Positions 14,629 through 16,182 of a stretch of DNA of 16,182 nucleotides are shown here, one piece after another (the first letter of the stretch is position 1; every line of letters begins with the position of its first letter). The stretch covers positions 1 through 16,182 of the forward strand of contig JBBSHE010000056.1 of NCBI GenBank assembly GCA_038253325.1, written 5' to 3'. The notes below the pieces were generated by a model, which was not told the origin of the DNA, ran no database searches, and was given only the letters and a program-made list of their open reading frames with translations. The DNA comes from JBBSHE01 sp038253325 (GTDB lineage: Bacteria; Actinomycetota; Actinomycetes; Propionibacteriales; Nocardioidaceae). The translations under genes were made by a program, and so were the position numbers.

Positions 14629-16022
14629 CGAACGAGTACCCCAGCGGTGAGACGTCGGCACGGTTTCGCTAGAGTCTCGTTGGCCACGGCCCCGTTGTGT
14701 AGTGGCCTAGCACGCCGCCCTCTCAAGGCGGTAGCGCGGGTTCGAATCCCGTCGGGGCTACGATGGTGCAAGGTCTCCTGAACTGCGGAAACGCGGGTCA
14801 GGAGGCCTTCGCCGTCTCGAGGCTCTGAGGCAATTGGCAACAGATTGGCAACAGCAGAAAGTGCCTTGGCAGCGGAGTCGGCCTCGTCGCGCTTGGCGCG
14901 CTCTACGGTGCGGGCCGCGTCCATCGCCGCGGCCACCTCGTCGAGGCGGTCCTCGAAAAGATGCCCGTACGTGTCGAGTGTCATCGTGGCCGATGCGTGG
15001 CCGAGCATCTTCTGGACCACCTTCACGTCGGCGCCGCTCGCGATCGCGAGACTCGCTGCGGTGTGGCGAAGCTCGTGCGGGTGCAGCCCGGGAATACCGA
15101 TCGCGGCCGCGGCTGCGCTGAAGGCCGACCGGAACGTGGAGACTCGCAGTGGTTGGCCGTTGCGGATGCCGCCGAAGACCAGGTCGTCCGGCTCCTTGCC
15201 GGCCACATGGGCGGCGAGGTTGGCGATCAGAAAGCTCGGGATCGCAACCTCACGGTGCTGGTGGGACTTCGGAGTGCCCCAGACGAGGCCTTGGCCTTGG
15301 ACGGGTGTTACCGACTCGGCAATGACGGCACGACGCCGCGTCAGGTCGAGCCGCTTCACCTTGAGTGCGGCCATCTCGCCGAAGCGGACCCCGGTGTAGG
15401 CCAGGAAGAGAACGACGAGCCGGTACATCTCATTGGTCCGCGTGTCCAGGTTGCTGTGCTTGCTCGGCTCGGCAGGGTAGCCGCAGGAATGGGCCAGGTT
15501 CTCGACCTGAACGTGGGTGAGATAGCGCCTCTCGCGCTTGATTGGGCGCGGCAGGTTCACTTTCTGGGCGACGTTGCGGGCAAGGCGCCCGTCCTTGACG
15601 GCCATGTCGAGGATCAGCGACAGCACCCGATGGATCTTGCGGACCGACGCGGGGGATTGCGTGGGGGTCAGCTTCGCGACCCAGGCCTGCACGTCGGAGT
15701 GCGAGACGCTCGAGAGCTTCACCTGTGCCCATGCTGGATCGATGTGTTTGCGGATCACCCCCTCGTAACGCTCGTACGTCGTCGCCTTGATGTGCGTCTG
15801 GCCTTGTAGCCACTTCTTGGTCCATTCGCCGACGGTCAGGCGCGACAACGCTGGGTCGACGAAAGTGCCAGCGACCCGTGAGTTCTCGACCGAAGCGAGG
15901 AACCGTTCGGCGTCGGCCTTGCGGTCGAAGGTCTTGTTGCGCTGGTCCCCCGACGGCGTGCGGTAGTGCGCTCGCCATGAGGTCCGCCCGTCGCGGCGGG
16001 GTCGCTTCTCGATGCTGGCCAT
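14604..16022 (-). CDS. int: Tyrosine-type site-specific integrase
   Basis: Carries out site-specific recombination between element and host sites. 472 residues from the ATG at 16022, chosen for GGGAGAGG (16030-16037) 7 bases upstream and for the typical MASIEKRPRRDG opening. Domains: N-terminal arm-binding domain (1-60), SAM-like core-binding domain (65-160), and catalytic domain with Arg213, Lys252, His316 and Arg319 (HELRH), His342 (GHAS) and nucleophile Tyr352 (DTYGHLF). Homologues commonly end some 30-60 residues after the tyrosine. Here the frame goes on: residues 405-418 cross a hairpin, 421-445 are the antisense of tRNA-Glu, and the stop lies in the tRNA-Gln T arm. The host-encoded tail may not matter functionally. 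The excisionase gene lies 37 bases upstream. Confidence 0.93.
   Translation of the reverse strand: MASIEKRPRRDGRTSWRAHYRTPSGDQRNKTFDRKADAERFLASVENSRVAGTFVDPALSRLTVGEWTKKWLQGQTHIKATTYERYEGVIRKHIDPAWAQVKLSSVSHSDVQAWVAKLTPTQSPASVRKIHRVLSLILDMAVKDGRLARNVAQKVNLPRPIKRERRYLTHVQVENLAHSCGYPAEPSKHSNLDTRTNEMYRLVVLFLAYTGVRFGEMAALKVKRLDLTRRRAVIAESVTPVQGQGLVWGTPKSHQHREVAIPSFLIANLAAHVAGKEPDDLVFGGIRNGQPLRVSTFRSAFSAAAAAIGIPGLHPHELRHTAASLAIASGADVKVVQKMLGHASATMTLDTYGHLFEDRLDEVAAAMDAARTVERAKRDEADSAAKALSAVANLLPIASEPRDGEGLLTRVSAVQETLHHRSPDGIRTRATALRGRRARPLHNGAVANETLAKPCRRLTAGVLVRWGTRTRT
14619..14646 (+). repeat. 12-bp direct repeat of the tRNA-Gln 3' end
   Basis: AGTACCCCAGCG occurs at 14619-14630, which includes the 3' end of tRNA-Gln, and again at 14635-14646, 4 bases further on. 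It looks like a partial duplicate of the tRNA end and could be a relic attachment site or a slippage product. Confidence 0.85.
14670..14675 (+). promoter_or_regulatory. Possible -10 box of tRNA-Glu
   Basis: TAGAGT, a TANNNT box, ends 12 bases before the tRNA. No convincing -35 box is seen, and tRNA-Glu could also be carried on the tRNA-Gln transcript. Confidence 0.35.
14688..14760 (+). tRNA. tRNA-Glu (anticodon CTC)
   Basis: 73 bases. The acceptor stem pairs GGCCCCG (14688-14694) with CGGGGCT (14753-14759), including one G-T pair, with A as discriminator. The D stem is GTG/CAC. The anticodon stem CCGCC/GGCGG encloses CTCTCAA with anticodon CTC at 14722-14724. The T arm is GCGGG-TTCGAAT-CCCGT. 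CCA is not encoded. The 3' half is the probable attachment site of the element to its right. Confidence 0.96.
14720..14760. other. Probable attachment site (attL) in tRNA-Glu
   Basis: A tyrosine integrase gene begins its module directly beside the 3' end of tRNA-Glu, the classic arrangement for tRNA-targeted elements, which restore the tRNA 3' part on insertion. The core probably lies between the anticodon loop and the 3' end. Its exact limits need the right-hand copy, which is outside the window. Confidence 0.6.
14770..14809. terminator. Strong hairpin between tRNA-Glu and the element
   Basis: AAGGTCTCCTGA (14770-14781) pairs with TCAGGAGGCCTT (14798-14809) over 12 pairs, one of them G-T. 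Inside is a second stem, CTGCG/CGCGG, capped by GAAA. It starts 10 bases after tRNA-Glu and lies within the end of the integrase frame. It is probably a terminator for both directions. Confidence 0.7.
14833..14854. repeat. Two tandem copies of ATTGGCAACAG
   Basis: Perfect 11-bp copies at 14833-14843 and 14844-14854, 73 bases from the tRNA 3' end and inside the integrase gene. Length and place resemble integrase arm-type binding sites, though chance is possible. Confidence 0.6.
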
Positions 16023-16059
16023 GGTCCATCCTCTCCCTGGTGCCGAGCCGCGGCGAGCT

Positions 16060-16182
16060 TCAGCGTGATACCTGTGGACGGTTGCTTTGCTGTTCGAGCC
16101 AGGCGTGGACGTCGGTGCGCCAGTAGCGAACGCTGCGGCCGATCCGGAAGCCACGGGGTCCGGTGCCGAGGTGGCGCCAGTA
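16060..16182 (-). CDS. Excisionase (MerR/AlpA-type HTH), C-terminal part
   Basis: The last 40 residues of a protein whose start lies beyond the window. The visible sequence, YWRHLGTGPRGFRIGRSVRY followed by WRTDVHAWLEQQ, is typical of the small winged-helix excisionase-family DNA-binding proteins (HTH_17) that accompany tyrosine integrases. By family knowledge it would bind near the attachment site and bias recombination toward excision. It is read in the same direction as the integrase, with its stop 37 bases upstream of the integrase start, so the two probably form an operon. The N-terminal helices cannot be seen, and a plain regulator is a less likely alternative. Confidence 0.85.
   Translation of the reverse strand, partial: YWRHLGTGPRGFRIGRSVRYWRTDVHAWLEQQSNRPQVSR

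Larger units (their letters stand above)
14721..16182. mobile_element. Left end of an integrative element or prophage
   Basis: The module tRNA-Glu attachment site, tyrosine integrase and excisionase, all reading toward the tRNA, marks one end of an integrated phage or integrative element that continues beyond 16182. The window does not show whether it is a phage or a conjugative element. The left limit is approximate because the crossover point within the tRNA is unknown. Confidence 0.75.

Noticed and set aside
14961..15809. Plus-strand open frame of 282 codons opposite the integrase
   Set aside because: It is antisense to a complete integrase with all catalytic residues, and its translation has no recognisable domain.
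16023..16154. Integrase start 44 codons further upstream at 16154
   Set aside because: The extra residues are low-complexity and overlap the excisionase gene in another frame; the ATG at 16022 has a good ribosome binding site.

Overview
The window is high-GC DNA with strong G/C preference at third codon positions, short gene gaps and -10 boxes of the form TANNNT placed 6-8 bases before several start codons. This points to an actinobacterium. A relative of Nocardioides or other Propionibacteriales is my inference and was not tested. The backbone is a branched-chain amino acid and serine biosynthesis cluster read left to right: serA, then leuB, ilvE, cimA, a FAH-family enzyme gene and gltX, followed by tRNA-Gln(CTG) and tRNA-Glu(CTC).

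Region by region. 1-2642: serA with a hairpin behind it, a small unrecognised gene, and a convergent SAM-dependent methyltransferase. 2643-4878: leuB and ilvE, both apparently leaderless; a perfect 20-bp palindrome covers the leuB start codon. 4883-9693: a non-metabolic group inserted between ilvE and cimA. It holds a membrane Ser/Thr kinase, a small secreted protein made almost only of twelve TANWG(H/K) hexapeptides, and a membrane PAS-GGDEF-EAL cyclic-di-GMP protein with a degenerate SGDEF motif and an intact EAL domain. 9708-14481: cimA, a DUF1697 gene, the FAH-family gene overlapping gltX, and a small hypothetical gene. 14557-14760: two tRNAs that are the expected substrates of the neighbouring GltX. 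14761-16182: the left end of an integrative element, with a tyrosine integrase and the end of an excisionase, inserted at the 3' end of tRNA-Glu.

How the genes work together. LeuB, IlvE and CimA fit a threonine-independent isoleucine route (pyruvate to citramalate to 2-oxobutyrate) that shares enzymes with leucine synthesis. The kinase, repeat protein and c-di-GMP protein look like a signalling and cell-surface module placed inside this cluster. The repeat protein is the most novel item, and I recognise no family for it. The integrase frame runs antisense through the whole tRNA-Glu gene and stops inside tRNA-Gln, so its last residues are probably supplied by the host chromosome and would differ once the element is excised.
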